Shown here: in pieces, positions 9,901 through 18,791 of the stretch
How the letters are laid out: each line of letters opens with the position of its first letter
Numbering within the stretch: the stretch's first letter is position 1
Assembly: GCA_965371805.1 (NCBI GenBank)
Contig: CBDUZW010000015.1
Span: 26,079 to 90,078 of the forward strand
DNA from: JAOZTV01 sp965371805
Lineage (GTDB): Bacteria > Acidobacteriota > Aminicenantia > UBA2199
Length of the DNA: 64,000 bases
Direction of reading: 5' to 3'
Notes under the pieces: model-generated
Database searches by the model: none
The model's input: the letters and a program-made list of their open reading frames with translations, nothing else
Told to the model about the DNA's origin: nothing
Program-made: the position numbers and the translations under genes

Positions 9901-11785
9901 GACCGGACTGGCTTTAAATACCACCTACCATTATCGAATCAGCGGTCAAAATACAAGCGGAGTCTCAAATGGCGCCGATATGAGCTTTACAACCGGAGGC
10001 ATCATTCCATCAGTTACAACCCTCGCTGCAAGCAATATCAGTGGCAGCAGTGCCCTGCTAAACGGGACTATCAATGCAAATACCCAGAGTACCAGTGTCA
10101 CATTTGAATATGGCCCGACAACCGCCTATGGAAAATCTGCTCAGGCAATTCCCAATATTATAAACGGTACAACCGATACCCCTGTCAGCTATATATTGAC
10201 AGGACTGAAGCCGGAAACCATCTACCATTTCAGGGCAATTGGTCAAAATGGAATTGGTAGGGCAACTGGGTCTGACATGACCTTTACAACAGGAGAGGGA
10301 TCACTGGAAGTCTATACCGAAGAGGTATCTGATATCACTTCAAAATCTGCAATGGCATATGGAAATATCGTATCGACCAAGACCGTAAATATCACCTCAA
10401 GGGGCATCTGCTGGAGCAGATCCGATAATCCTTTGGTTTCAGGCAATCATACTGAAAATGGTTCTGGAGTTGGCAGTTTCTCCAGTATTCTGACAGGATT
10501 AAGCCCGAAGACAACATACTATGCAAGAGCATATGCAATTGATGACAAAAAATTTGTATACGGCAATATAGTCGTATTTAAAACATCCGGGTTTATTACT
10601 GAACTGGCCATCATCACACCGGAAAATGGCGCTGTTGTCCAGGGAAATGAAAAAATCTTTATTGCTTCATCCCTTGATTCAGATTATATAGAGTTACACA
10701 TTGATGATGTTCATCTGGGATATGGAACACTAAGTACAGACATCGATCATTTTGGCTTAAAACTGATTCAGACCGAGTTCAGTTTAAAAGATATTGTCTA
10801 TCTTTATTTGACCGAAAATAATTCCCTCAGAGGAATAACAGGGACCGGAATGGTTCTAAATATTTTTTCAGAAAAGATTGGAGTAGAAAACTTTCACATA
10901 GAACCCTCTGGAGAAATTTATATTCAGCTGGAATCAGCCCGCTATTTTGATGGGCAACAACCTTTTCAAAGCATAATCGTCGATCCGCTAGATAAAAGTA
11001 TATCAGGACTTGATAAAAAAGATTGCTATCAGCCGGAGATTAAATATACAGATAAACTTGAAGATGACATCATTGGCTCCTTAAGCAGAAATCATAATTT
11101 TGATCATGACATAAAAAATGCATTCACAATAGACGAGGATGAAGTAATCTCTCTTGGAAGATATAAAAACGCAAACTATTTTTCACTTCATTCAAGTTCT
11201 AAAAACTTGAGCGAAAAGAGGCCAACCCTGATCGCATATTTACAGGACAGACCGGTAAAGATAACAAAAATCTTGAATATGACTTCAGAGCAATCCTCAA
11301 TTCCAATAGATTTATTTGTACCGGATGAGACTTCATTTTTAAAGAATGCCGGAATAAAAACATATATACTTGAATGGAATACATTAGATTATCCAGATGG
11401 GATGCATAAAATACAGGCATCATCCCAGGATAAGTACGGGCAGAAACTTGTTGATTCAGTAGATGTGGTGGTGAGAAATTTCATCATTGACCTGAGTGTA
11501 ATTAGAAAAGAGGACGCTGCCTATACATTTAGTGTCCATTTTGGCGAAATCAGTTTTAACATTGATAACCCCAAAAATCTTCCAGTCACAAAATATGTGA
11601 TTTATCGAAAAGAAATGGACGGAGATTACGAACCACTTACAGAAATCGAGAGCCTTTCTATAATTGAACACAAATACACTCATATTGATAATAATATAAC
11701 AAAGGAAAACAATTATACATACAAGATTATTGCCACCGACAGTAACGGTAAAGCTCTGTCTGAATCAAATGAAAAATCAATTTAG
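6905..11785 (+). CDS. large secreted leucine-rich-repeat / fibronectin-type-III repeat surface protein
   Basis: A 1626-residue exported protein, probably an adhesin or binding protein. Order: signal peptide (1-22); an LRR cap with ERAALIALYNSTNGDGW; nine plant-type LRRs of 24 residues (LGNLxxLxxLxLxxNxLxGTIP, about 98-313); an FN3 domain (about 352-455); a carboxypeptidase-regulatory-like beta domain (SFTISGRITVNGNPLKNVVI, about 460-540); an FN3-like module with ARGVCWNTS; five tandem 99-residue modules (644-1138) with FEYG and LNTTYHYR; another module with SRGICWSRS; then about 400 unassigned residues ending FN3-like. I see no cell-wall or type IX sorting signal. It is preceded by a sigma54 promoter and followed after 9 bp by a barrel-like protein. 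Confidence 0.85.
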   Translation: MKRIFIFLSAFILFFNLSTSLFGDIPATERAALIALYNSTNGDGWTDNTGWKTAPLHTDGFAMPGTEGSWHGITVETDRVTSINQFNNNLNGTTPSSLENLTNLRELNLSYSANLSGNIPPSLSNLTTLEILNFDFDQLDGTIPTSIGNLINLTDLRLTANQLSETIPTSLGNLSKLEYLGLERNDLTGTIPPSLGNLTAIKYLKLNDNDLTGTIPTELGNLANLQFLYLSDNRLSGSIPASLGNLSNLWILDLTINDLTGTIPTELGDLTKLQYLKLKANRLSGTIPASLGNLTDLRNLSLGYNKLTGEIPVNLSNLNISASSLEIGYNGLYTDNSTLISFLNNKDPDWSDSQTIAPDGITATVVSNTAIYLSWQPIVYTGDTGGYRIFYSMTPGGPYTFFSQTANKSTTTISVTGLSGNTTYYFLLKTQTDAHDHGWPQDSTIISDPSDEVSAKTFIDSFTISGRITVNGNPLKNVVININNGFPGKPATDNNGDYIAPVPYNWSGTISPELNGYIFTPANRSYSGVTSSITDQSFTATTAPTLTTAAISNITTTTANSGGTISGSSITARGVCWNTSAFPTTAGSHTSNGAGSGSFISAITGLEPYTTYHVRAYATNSSGTVYGNELSFTTAGLTPTAITRNAVNIGYNFATLNGRINANRQNTNVTFEYGTTNSYGTSIYSIPNIVSGSTITSVERTLTDLTLNTTYHYRVVAQNSAGTTYGTNMTFTTGAAAPIAITQVASAVGTNQATLNGRVNANNQSTNISFEYGLTTAYGTTAASTPSTITGVTDRSVLLNLTGLSLNTTYHYRVIAQNGTGTTYGSGMIFTTGATVPIAITNAASGIGTTEAILNGSINANNQSTNVTFEYGTTTAYGTTIISIPNIVAGTTITPVSRTINGLTLNTSYHYRVVGQNGTGTTNGADMTFTTGAAAPIAITEVAGNVGTTSAILNGIINANNQNTNISFEYGTTTAYGNSITTSPSTASGTNNQPISYNLTGLALNTTYHYRISGQNTSGVSNGADMSFTTGGIIPSVTTLAASNISGSSALLNGTINANTQSTSVTFEYGPTTAYGKSAQAIPNIINGTTDTPVSYILTGLKPETIYHFRAIGQNGIGRATGSDMTFTTGEGSLEVYTEEVSDITSKSAMAYGNIVSTKTVNITSRGICWSRSDNPLVSGNHTENGSGVGSFSSILTGLSPKTTYYARAYAIDDKKFVYGNIVVFKTSGFITELAIITPENGAVVQGNEKIFIASSLDSDYIELHIDDVHLGYGTLSTDIDHFGLKLIQTEFSLKDIVYLYLTENNSLRGITGTGMVLNIFSEKIGVENFHIEPSGEIYIQLESARYFDGQQPFQSIIVDPLDKSISGLDKKDCYQPEIKYTDKLEDDIIGSLSRNHNFDHDIKNAFTIDEDEVISLGRYKNANYFSLHSSSKNLSEKRPTLIAYLQDRPVKITKILNMTSEQSSIPIDLFVPDETSFLKNAGIKTYILEWNTLDYPDGMHKIQASSQDKYGQKLVDSVDVVVRNFIIDLSVIRKEDAAYTFSVHFGEISFNIDNPKNLPVTKYVIYRKEMDGDYEPLTEIESLSIIEHKYTHIDNNITKENNYTYKIIATDSNGKALSESNEKSI
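7196..7843 (+). repeat. nine tandem 72-bp LRR-coding repeats
   Basis: In-frame repeats of 24 codons with consensus LGNLxxLxxLxLxxNxLxGxIPxx inside the large surface-protein gene. The DNA copies have diverged but still share runs such as the codons for GTIP and LGNL. Confidence 0.8.
8834..10318 (+). repeat. five tandem 297-bp (99-residue) FN3-like coding repeats
   Basis: Residues 644-1138 of the surface protein divide into five modules of exactly 99 residues with no insertions or deletions, each containing INAN, FEYG, TTYHYR and a threonine-rich junction ending FTTG. Copies 1, 3 and 5 share VTFEY and IPNI, while copies 2 and 4 share NISFEY and PST, giving an A-B-A-B-A pattern. Confidence 0.85.
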
Positions 11786-11794
11786 GAGACCATA

Positions 11795-12394
11795 ATGAAA
11801 ATAAAAAAACTTGGACAGACAAATAAACACATATTTAATTTGCTTTTAGTATTATTAATTCTCTTCTCTATTTCAATTAGTTTAACAGGAGCCGATAAAA
11901 ATTTATTTTTTGACCTATCCTTAAGTGCATTTTCCAATTCAGATGAAGAATTTAAAAAAATCTATATGGATTCTATGTGGGTGCCTGAAATCGGGATCGG
12001 TTATTTGTTTTCAAATAATTTCTATGTCAGGACCAATCTTAGTTTGATTTCTATCAATGGCCAAACTCCCAAATGGCTCTACGATGTTAAAATGAAGCAG
12101 AAACGTCTCTCATTAAATGGTGGTTACAAACATAAATTATCTAAAAAGATAAGCCTTTCCGGAGAAGTTGGATTCGTTTTCTTAATGTATGATGAACAGA
12201 TCACCCAGCTGAATTATATAAACAAAGATAATTCCCCGGGATTTAAAACCGGAATAGATTGTCAATACTCAGTAAATAGTATCTTTAGACTGATTATAAA
12301 TCTTGATTATTCAATTATCAATAAATCAATTGACGCTGGGTCCAAACGTTTCGGAGGCATAAAAGCCGGCCTTGGAATTAGATTCTTCTTATAG
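11795..12394 (+). CDS. exported protein, probable small outer-membrane beta-barrel
   Basis: A 199-residue protein with an N-terminal hydrophobic signal (about residues 14-32). The mature part shows alternating polar/aromatic strands and ends in GGIKAGLGIRFFL, resembling the terminal beta-strand of outer-membrane barrels. No named family is recognisable. It begins 9 bp after the large LRR/FN3 gene behind the site GGAGACCATA, so both are probably expressed from the sigma54 promoter. It could help present or anchor the surface protein, but that is inference from position only. Confidence 0.6.
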   Translation: MKIKKLGQTNKHIFNLLLVLLILFSISISLTGADKNLFFDLSLSAFSNSDEEFKKIYMDSMWVPEIGIGYLFSNNFYVRTNLSLISINGQTPKWLYDVKMKQKRLSLNGGYKHKLSKKISLSGEVGFVFLMYDEQITQLNYINKDNSPGFKTGIDCQYSVNSIFRLIINLDYSIINKSIDAGSKRFGGIKAGLGIRFFL

Positions 12395-12433
12395 CCGACC
12401 TTTATTTCTGAATTTAAGATTATGTATTAGTGC

Positions 12434-12931
12434 CTATAATTTAGCTAAAACCGCATCATAGTTGGGTTCATCAACAATTTCAGGTACCAGTTCCGTGTAT
12501 TTCACAACACCCCCCTCATTTAAAAGAACCACCGCTCTTCCCATCAGGCCGGCCATTGGGCCATCTGAAATTCCAATGCCATAATCATTAGAAAACTTCG
12601 TATCTCTCATCTCAGAAAGAGTAATCACATTATTTAAACCTTCCGCACCGCAAAACCTTGCCTGTGCAAAGGGTAGATCTCTTGAAATGCAGAGAACAAC
12701 CGTATTAGGCAGCTTGTCTGCCTTTGCATTAAATGTTCTGACAGAGGTCGCACATGTACCTGTGTCAAGACTTGGAAAGATGTTTAAGATAACTTTTTTT
12801 CCACGGAAATCACTTAACTTAGCATCCCCCAGATCATTCTTTGTCAGGACAAATTCTCCTGCCGTTTCTCCAACTGCCGGTAAATCACCGATTGTATTTA
12901 TTGTATTTCCCTGTAATGTAATTTTTGCCAT
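12434..12931 (-). CDS. tpx: thiol peroxidase (atypical 2-Cys peroxiredoxin)
   Basis: A 165-residue Tpx that reduces peroxides using thioredoxin. The peroxidatic cysteine is C60 in SLDTGTCATSVRTF and the resolving cysteine is C94 in ARFCGAEGL, both at the family's expected positions. Conserved GRAVVLLNEGGVV follows. The length matches the E. coli protein (168). The start is the second ATG (12931): the first, at 12943, sits inside the ribosome site GGAGGAAAAA. It lies downstream of rmuC on the same strand after about 80 bp. Confidence 0.95.
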   Translation of the reverse strand: MAKITLQGNTINTIGDLPAVGETAGEFVLTKNDLGDAKLSDFRGKKVILNIFPSLDTGTCATSVRTFNAKADKLPNTVVLCISRDLPFAQARFCGAEGLNNVITLSEMRDTKFSNDYGIGISDGPMAGLMGRAVVLLNEGGVVKYTELVPEIVDEPNYDAVLAKL

Positions 12932-13013
12932 TTTTTCCTCCATTTATTTTTATTTTTTTAAAGCAAATCATAAAAAAGATAATAACAAATTAAAATTTTA
13001 TATTCAAATATTA

Positions 13014-14360
13014 TTAATTTTCCTCAATATTGGATAAATTAGGATCACTCTTTACCTTTAACTTTCCGGAAACAATTCCATCCAGAGTTTCAACGCTCTT
13101 TAGTTTTCTTTGAATTGCCCTTGTCCTTCGGCCAACCACTTCATCTAATTGATCCAATCCGGTCCGGATATTATTCTGTGCTTTTTCCATCATGCCGCCA
13201 AATTTATTAAATTCGTTCTTTACCTCTCCCAATACTTTCCAGACCTCACTGCTTCTTTTCTGAATTGCCAGAGTTTTAAATCCAATTTGAAGACTGTTTA
13301 AAATTGCTGCTAAAGTTGTAGGTCCGGTAATAATAATTTTATAGTCTCTCTGAAGTTCTTCTAATAACGAAGCTTTCCTTACTATTTCAGCGTAAATACC
13401 TTCAAATGGGAGAAACATTATTCCAAAATCTGTTGTATTCGGAGGATCAATATATTTGCTTTCAATATCTTTTGCCATTTTTTTAATCGTAGTTTCCAAG
13501 TTTTTCTGGGCCGCTGTGATCTTATTTAAATCTCCATCCTCATAGGCATCCTGCAATGTCATATATACATCTTTTGGAAATTTAGCATCAATTGGAAGCC
13601 ATACGACTGAATCAGAATCGCCTCTTCCAGGTAATTTAACAGCAAATTCTACTGATTCTGAACTATTGAGTTTTGTTTTAACATTTGTTTCATATTGATC
13701 AGGGGCAAGGATCTGCTCAAGCAGCATTTCCAGTTGTATCTCACCAAATCCGCCTCTCATTTTTACATTACTTAATACTTTTTTTAACCCACCCACATCA
13801 GCTGCAATCGTTCTCATCTCACCAAGTCCCTCTTGTACTGCTCTCAGTTGTTTGCTGACTGTATCAAAGGATTGACTCAGTCTTTCATTCAATGTTTTTT
13901 GAAGTTTTTCATCAACTGTCATTCGCATTTCATCCAGTTGTTTGGTATTGTCTTCCCTGATAAATTTTAATTGTTTCTCAACAGCATCTTTTACCTCTTT
14001 TACATTATCAGTATTCTGTTTATTTAATTCAGACTGCTGTCTAGAAAAATTATCAAATTTTTGTTTTATTAATTCATTCAGTTCCTTAGTGTTTTCTGAA
14101 AATTCAGTTTTAAAAGAATGCAAAGACTTGCTGAGTTCTTCCCTGTCATTTTTTGAAATATCATTTATTTCAGTTCTATTTCGTTGAAACTCATCCTTTA
14201 TCGTTCTATCAGTTCTCTCAAGAGTCCTGTCAAATTGAAATACTGCCTTCTCAACATCTTTCAATTGTGGTTTTATGTCAAAATTAACTTTCTTTTTTAA
14301 AATTAATATTATATTTACAATCGAAAGAATAACTATAGTAATTAATAACGCTTCAACCAT
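13014..14360 (-). CDS. rmuC: DNA recombination protein RmuC
   Basis: A 448-residue RmuC family protein. It has an N-terminal membrane anchor (residues 3-19), a long coiled coil (about 25-180), and the RmuC nuclease-fold core with GGFGEIQLEMLLEQILAPDQ, LPIDAKFP, ESKYI and GIMFLPFEGIYAEI. The family limits inversions and recombination at short repeats; it is related to restriction-endonuclease folds. The length is normal and the start ATG follows AAGGAGAATGTA. Confidence 0.93.
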   Translation of the reverse strand: MVEALLITIVILSIVNIILILKKKVNFDIKPQLKDVEKAVFQFDRTLERTDRTIKDEFQRNRTEINDISKNDREELSKSLHSFKTEFSENTKELNELIKQKFDNFSRQQSELNKQNTDNVKEVKDAVEKQLKFIREDNTKQLDEMRMTVDEKLQKTLNERLSQSFDTVSKQLRAVQEGLGEMRTIAADVGGLKKVLSNVKMRGGFGEIQLEMLLEQILAPDQYETNVKTKLNSSESVEFAVKLPGRGDSDSVVWLPIDAKFPKDVYMTLQDAYEDGDLNKITAAQKNLETTIKKMAKDIESKYIDPPNTTDFGIMFLPFEGIYAEIVRKASLLEELQRDYKIIITGPTTLAAILNSLQIGFKTLAIQKRSSEVWKVLGEVKNEFNKFGGMMEKAQNNIRTGLDQLDEVVGRRTRAIQRKLKSVETLDGIVSGKLKVKSDPNLSNIEEN

Positions 14361-14442
14361 TACATTCTCCTTAATTTAATTAGGAAACAATATGCTCAAT
14401 TTTGAAAAATTATAGCACATAAAACAAAAAAAACAATTACTA

Positions 14443-14471
14443 TTGACAATCATTTGTAATTTCATTATCAT
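14443..14471 (+). promoter_or_regulatory. sigma70-type promoter of the GAF/PAS hybrid kinase
   Basis: TTGACA (14443-14448), a 17-bp spacer and TATCAT (14466-14471) lie in the region divergent from rmuC. The predicted transcript start is near 14478, leaving about 75 nt of leader. Confidence 0.55.
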
Positions 14472-14554
14472 TAATCGATGAAGTACAATCAGAATAAATT
14501 GATAACTAATCTATCCCGAATCATTATTCTTCTAATTTTAGGAATTTAGTACCG

Positions 14555-17500
14555 ATGGAGACTATTTTTTTAAGTTCTTGCAAAAATGCACCTGTTGGAT
14601 TCAAATATAAGACACCAACTGAACATGATCTTTTATACAACCGAATTGCTCTTTATACCGATTCATTAGAAGTCTCTTACTCACTCCTTGATAAATTTCC
14701 TGAGAGAGTAAATGGGCTGGTAATTTCAAAAGGTGAAGCTGTTTCACATTCCCGGATCGGTCCTGAACTCTGGCATTTTGTTATAACCAAAAATATGATT
14801 CCAGATCTACACAAAACAGTTTTGTTTTTTTTTGAAATGCTATCTAATTCTCAAAATGAAGAAAATGACTCTAAGCAATCTGAAAAAACATATGCCTCAC
14901 ACTTACATCTTTTAAAGAATAAAGAAAAAATTAACAATACTATCCTGAAAGCGAATGATATAAAACAGATGATGTCAGACGTATTACAGGCTACACTTGA
15001 AATGTTTGATTGTGATCGATCCTGGCTTCTTTATCCTTGTGATCCAAAAACAGAAACATGGCGTGTCCCAATGATGCGCACTACTCCAGATTATAAAGAT
15101 GATCAGGTTATGGAAACCGATATACCTGTTCTGCCAGAAGATCATGAAATAATGGAAGCTGTCCTTAAAAAAAAAGGCCCTGTCGGATTTGGTTCAGATA
15201 ATGAAAAACCGCTTCCTTCATATATGACACCGGAATTTGGTGTTAAGACACAGCTGCTTATATCTTTGTATCCAAAAACTGGAAAACCATGGATATTTGG
15301 ACTGCACCAATGCCGTAATAACCGTTGTTGGACCAAGGAAGAGAGGGAACTTTTAAAGGAGATCAGCCATAGGCTTAGTGATGCTCTAAGTAGTTTGCTT
15401 TTTTTGCATGATCTAAAAGAAAGTGAAGAAAACTTACGAATTACTCTTAATTCTATCGGAGATGCGGTTATTTCTACTGATACCGAAGGTATCGTTACAG
15501 AGATGAATCCAGTTGCTGAAAAACTCACAGGATGGTCAATTCAAGAAGCAAGGAAAAAACCTCTGACTGAAATCTTACATGTTCTTAATTCTCATACAAG
15601 AGAGCCAGCTTCAAATCCAGTTAGAAAAGTTTTAGAAAGTGGAGAAGTAATTGGTCTTGCCAATCATACTTTACTTATTTCCAAAGATGGCAGTGAATAT
15701 CAAATTGCTGATTCTGCGGCCCCTATAAGAAATACAGATAATCAAGTAACCGGTGTAGTTATGGTATTCAGAGATATATCAAAAGAGTATCAATTGCAGG
15801 AAGAATTAACTTCAAGTGAAGAAAAATTCCGTACTCTTTTCGAATCATCAATGGATGCAATTCTTTTGTTGGATTTAGATAAAGGATATATAGATTGTAA
15901 TCCAGCTGCCTTAAATATGTTTGCCGTTCCAACAAAAAAAAAATTCCTGCAATTAACTCCAGCTGACCTCTCGCCTATATATCAACCAGATGGATCGCTT
16001 TCTGTAGATTCGGCTAAAAAAGAGATCCAGAAATCTATTGAAAATGGAGTAAACTATTTTGATTGGCAGCATAAAAGATTTGATGGGGATGAGTTTTCAG
16101 CATCTGTTCTTGCTACGAAAGTTAAAATAGACAACAAAATTTTTCTTCAAGGTACGATCCGGGATATTACAAAAAGAAAACAGAGTGAAGTAGAGTTGAG
16201 TCATCTACGTAATTATCTTTACAATATCATTAACTCAATGCCATCCATATTAATTGGTGTGGATAAAAATTGTAAAATTACGCAATGGAATAAGAAAGCG
16301 GAAGAGTCCACAGGTATTATTGCTGATGAAGCACAAGGTAAAATCCTTTCTAATGTGTTTCCAAGAATGGCGTCGGAAATGGAAAAAATAACTAAAAGTA
16401 TGAATACCCGGAAAATAGAGAAAGATTCAAATAGACCTTTTCAGACTGAGAAAGGAATCCAGCATGAAGATGTGACCATATATCCTCTTGTTTCCAACGA
16501 AATTGAAGGTGCTGTTATACGTATTGATGATGTAACAAAAAAGAATAAACTTGAGGAGCAGTTAAATCATAGTAGAAAATTGGATGCCATTGGTCAGCTT
16601 GCTGGAGGAGTGGCCCATGATTTTAATAATATGCTTGGTGGAATAATGGGAGCAGCAGAGCTTCTAAAACATTCCACAAGAGATCTTGATAAAAAAAGTG
16701 AGAAGCTGGTAAAAATGATAATAGAAGCATCAAAACGAGCAGCAGATCTCACATCCAAACTCTTAATATTCGGACGAAAAGGTAAAATAACTTCTAAAAA
16801 CATTGATTTACATAGTGCCATAGACGATATAATTGCAATTCTCAAAAGGACAATTGATAAAAGAATATCAATAAGTGTTAATAAAAATGCAAAAATAAGT
16901 ATAATAAAAGGAGATAGATCAGAACTGGAAAGTACATTTATCAATATGGGTATAAATGCCAGCCATGCAATGCCAAAGGGCGGAGAATTACATATTAAAA
17001 CGAAAAATGTAAGATTAAGTAAATCATATTGTGATTTGAGTCTCTTTGAAATTAAACCTGGTGAATATATCGAAATTGAAGTAAGAGATATAGGCTTTGG
17101 AATACCTAAGGAAAACCTTAACAAAATATTTGATCCATTTTTTACGACAAAAAAGCAGGGAAAAGGATCAGGACTTGGTTTATCTGCTGCTTATGGGGCT
17201 GTTCTGGATCATAATGGTGAAATTAAAGTATACAGTGAATTGGAAAAGGGAACTGTATTTTATATTTTACTACCCTGTGCAGAAGAAAAAATTGATTTAG
17301 CGACTAAAGATGAGATCGTTATCATTGGGTCAGGTCATATTCTATTAATTGATGATGATGATATTATTCGTGACACAGGAAAACTTATGCTGGAAGCAAT
17401 GGGTTATAATGTAACTCTCTCAGAAAATGGAGAGAACGCATTGAGAATATTTCGGGAACAACATAATAATATTGATTTGATAATTTCTGATATGATTATG

Positions 17501-17698
17501 CCCGAAATGAATGGACGTGAAGTGTATTTCGAAATGAAGAAAATTGATAAAAACTGTAGGGTAATGATTTCATCAGGATTCTCAAAAAGTGAGTATATTG
17601 ATGAATTAAAAAAAGCAGGACTCTCTGGATTTATCCGAAAACCATTCAGAAATTTTGAGTTGAGTCAACTAATAGCTAATATATTATTAACCAAATAA
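14555..17698 (+). CDS. hybrid sensor histidine kinase (GAF, three PAS, HisKA, HATPase, receiver)
   Basis: A 1047-residue soluble kinase without a transmembrane segment, so it senses a cytoplasmic signal. After an unassigned N-terminal ~130 residues come a GAF-like domain (about 130-275), three PAS domains (about 293-415, 422-545, 550-670), the phosphoacceptor region GGVAHDFNN with H688, the ATPase with GFGIPKENL and GKGSGLGLSAAYG, and a C-terminal receiver with phosphoacceptor D979 in ISDMIMPEMNG and the conserved K in IRKPF. No separate response regulator is adjacent, so output must pass to an unlinked partner. The receiver is probably a phosphorelay or feedback module. Confidence 0.93.
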   Translation: METIFLSSCKNAPVGFKYKTPTEHDLLYNRIALYTDSLEVSYSLLDKFPERVNGLVISKGEAVSHSRIGPELWHFVITKNMIPDLHKTVLFFFEMLSNSQNEENDSKQSEKTYASHLHLLKNKEKINNTILKANDIKQMMSDVLQATLEMFDCDRSWLLYPCDPKTETWRVPMMRTTPDYKDDQVMETDIPVLPEDHEIMEAVLKKKGPVGFGSDNEKPLPSYMTPEFGVKTQLLISLYPKTGKPWIFGLHQCRNNRCWTKEERELLKEISHRLSDALSSLLFLHDLKESEENLRITLNSIGDAVISTDTEGIVTEMNPVAEKLTGWSIQEARKKPLTEILHVLNSHTREPASNPVRKVLESGEVIGLANHTLLISKDGSEYQIADSAAPIRNTDNQVTGVVMVFRDISKEYQLQEELTSSEEKFRTLFESSMDAILLLDLDKGYIDCNPAALNMFAVPTKKKFLQLTPADLSPIYQPDGSLSVDSAKKEIQKSIENGVNYFDWQHKRFDGDEFSASVLATKVKIDNKIFLQGTIRDITKRKQSEVELSHLRNYLYNIINSMPSILIGVDKNCKITQWNKKAEESTGIIADEAQGKILSNVFPRMASEMEKITKSMNTRKIEKDSNRPFQTEKGIQHEDVTIYPLVSNEIEGAVIRIDDVTKKNKLEEQLNHSRKLDAIGQLAGGVAHDFNNMLGGIMGAAELLKHSTRDLDKKSEKLVKMIIEASKRAADLTSKLLIFGRKGKITSKNIDLHSAIDDIIAILKRTIDKRISISVNKNAKISIIKGDRSELESTFINMGINASHAMPKGGELHIKTKNVRLSKSYCDLSLFEIKPGEYIEIEVRDIGFGIPKENLNKIFDPFFTTKKQGKGSGLGLSAAYGAVLDHNGEIKVYSELEKGTVFYILLPCAEEKIDLATKDEIVIIGSGHILLIDDDDIIRDTGKLMLEAMGYNVTLSENGENALRIFREQHNNIDLIISDMIMPEMNGREVYFEMKKIDKNCRVMISSGFSKSEYIDELKKAGLSGFIRKPFRNFELSQLIANILLTK

Positions 17699-17705
17699 AA
17701 TTATA

Positions 17706-18377
17706 TTAATTTACTGATGCAATCATATTATAATAGAAGACAGGAACAAAATTTTCCATATTTTCAATGTTTATCAGTGATGTATTATGTGTAATTAATA
17801 TTATTGAAGTCTTGTATGTCTTATTGATTTTAATAATAATTTCAAGCATCTTTTTTTGCGTGTCAACATCCAGGGCTGTAGTTGGCTCATCCAGAATAAA
17901 TAATTTAGGTTTTAGTAGTATTCCCATTATTAAAATAATTCTCTGACATTCTCCTTCACTTAATTCAAAAGGATAAGATTCTAATATTCTTTTAGGATCA
18001 GGAAATTTGAGCTCTTTCATCAAATTTTCAATTTCATTAAACTCAATGCTTTTAATATCTTTAAACTGTGTTCTAATCTTTAATACAGGATTTAGAGAAG
18101 CTTTTGCATTCTGGGGAGAATAAAAAACACCTTTTCCAGTCATTTTTTTTATTTCACTATATTCAACTTCTTTATTATTTAAATAAAACAAACCATTCGT
18201 AATTATAAAGTCTTCTGATAAGAGTCCGGATATAGTCTTTGCAAAAATAGTTTTACCGACTCCTGATTCTCCTGTTAAGACAGTTATCAGGCCTTCAGGA
18301 ATTTCAATATTTATTTCATTTAGAATATTCTCTTTATGTTTTCTTGCTCTTATTGATAAACCTGATACTTTAATCAA
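17706..18377 (-). CDS. orphan ABC transporter ATPase (Opp/Dpp-like)
   Basis: A 223-residue nucleotide-binding protein with Walker A GESGVGKT (36-43), signature LSEGECQR (about 131-138), Walker B KLFILDEPT, and switch histidine in ILITHN. It is closest in style to peptide/nickel-type DppD/OppD ATPases but about 100 residues shorter, lacking their C-terminal extension. No permease or binding protein is nearby, so the substrate and partners are unknown. The start is TTG with only a weak ribosome site (AGAGAAC). It is the last gene of the PilZ-gltX-rhomboid-ridA run. Confidence 0.75.
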   Translation of the reverse strand: MIKVSGLSIRARKHKENILNEINIEIPEGLITVLTGESGVGKTIFAKTISGLLSEDFIITNGLFYLNNKEVEYSEIKKMTGKGVFYSPQNAKASLNPVLKIRTQFKDIKSIEFNEIENLMKELKFPDPKRILESYPFELSEGECQRIILIMGILLKPKLFILDEPTTALDVDTQKKMLEIIIKINKTYKTSIILITHNTSLINIENMENFVPVFYYNMIASVN

Positions 18378-18402
18378 TTATAGTTCTCTACCAAATATCC
18401 CT

Positions 18403-18780
18403 CTACTTCATTGCAATAACTTCAATTTCAATAGAAACTGACAAGGGAAGCTCTTTAACAGCAAAAGCTGATCTTGCAGGATATGGTTTATTAAAATATT
18501 GAGAATATACTTCATTCACTTTTTTAAAGTCTCCCATATCTTTTAATAAAACTGTGACTTTTACGATGTCATCAAGGCTGGCGTCCTCTTCAAGTAAAAC
18601 AGCTTTAATATTTTTGAATATCTGGTGAGCCTCTGCCTCAACGCCACCCGAAACCAATGCTTTTTTTTCAGGATCAACACCCAGTTGCCCCGATAGAAAG
18701 ATCATATTTCCATTTCTGATTCCCTGGGAATATGGTCCGATTGCTGCCGGTGCATTTACAGTTGAAATTTCTTTTTTCAT
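18403..18780 (-). CDS. ridA: RidA family reactive imine deaminase
   Basis: A 125-residue RidA/YjgF/UK114 protein, which hydrolyses the enamine/imine intermediates released by PLP enzymes. Hallmarks: APAAIGPYSQGI near the N-terminus, FLSGQLGVDP, and the C-terminal PARSAFAVKELPLSVSIEIE with the active-site arginine. The length is typical of the family (125-130). The start ATG follows AAGGAGAAAAAAC, 11 bp after the rhomboid gene. Confidence 0.93.
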   Translation of the reverse strand: MKKEISTVNAPAAIGPYSQGIRNGNMIFLSGQLGVDPEKKALVSGGVEAEAHQIFKNIKAVLLEEDASLDDIVKVTVLLKDMGDFKKVNEVYSQYFNKPYPARSAFAVKELPLSVSIEIEVIAMK

Positions 18781-18791
18781 GTTTTTTCTCC

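Noticed and set aside
8834..10318. CRISPR-like periodicity
   Set aside because: The 297-bp periodicity is coding, in frame, with no spacers; it is a protein repeat array.
12931..12943. Longer tpx start (ATG at 12943)
   Set aside because: That ATG lies within the ribosome site of the downstream ATG, and the shorter form matches Tpx families.
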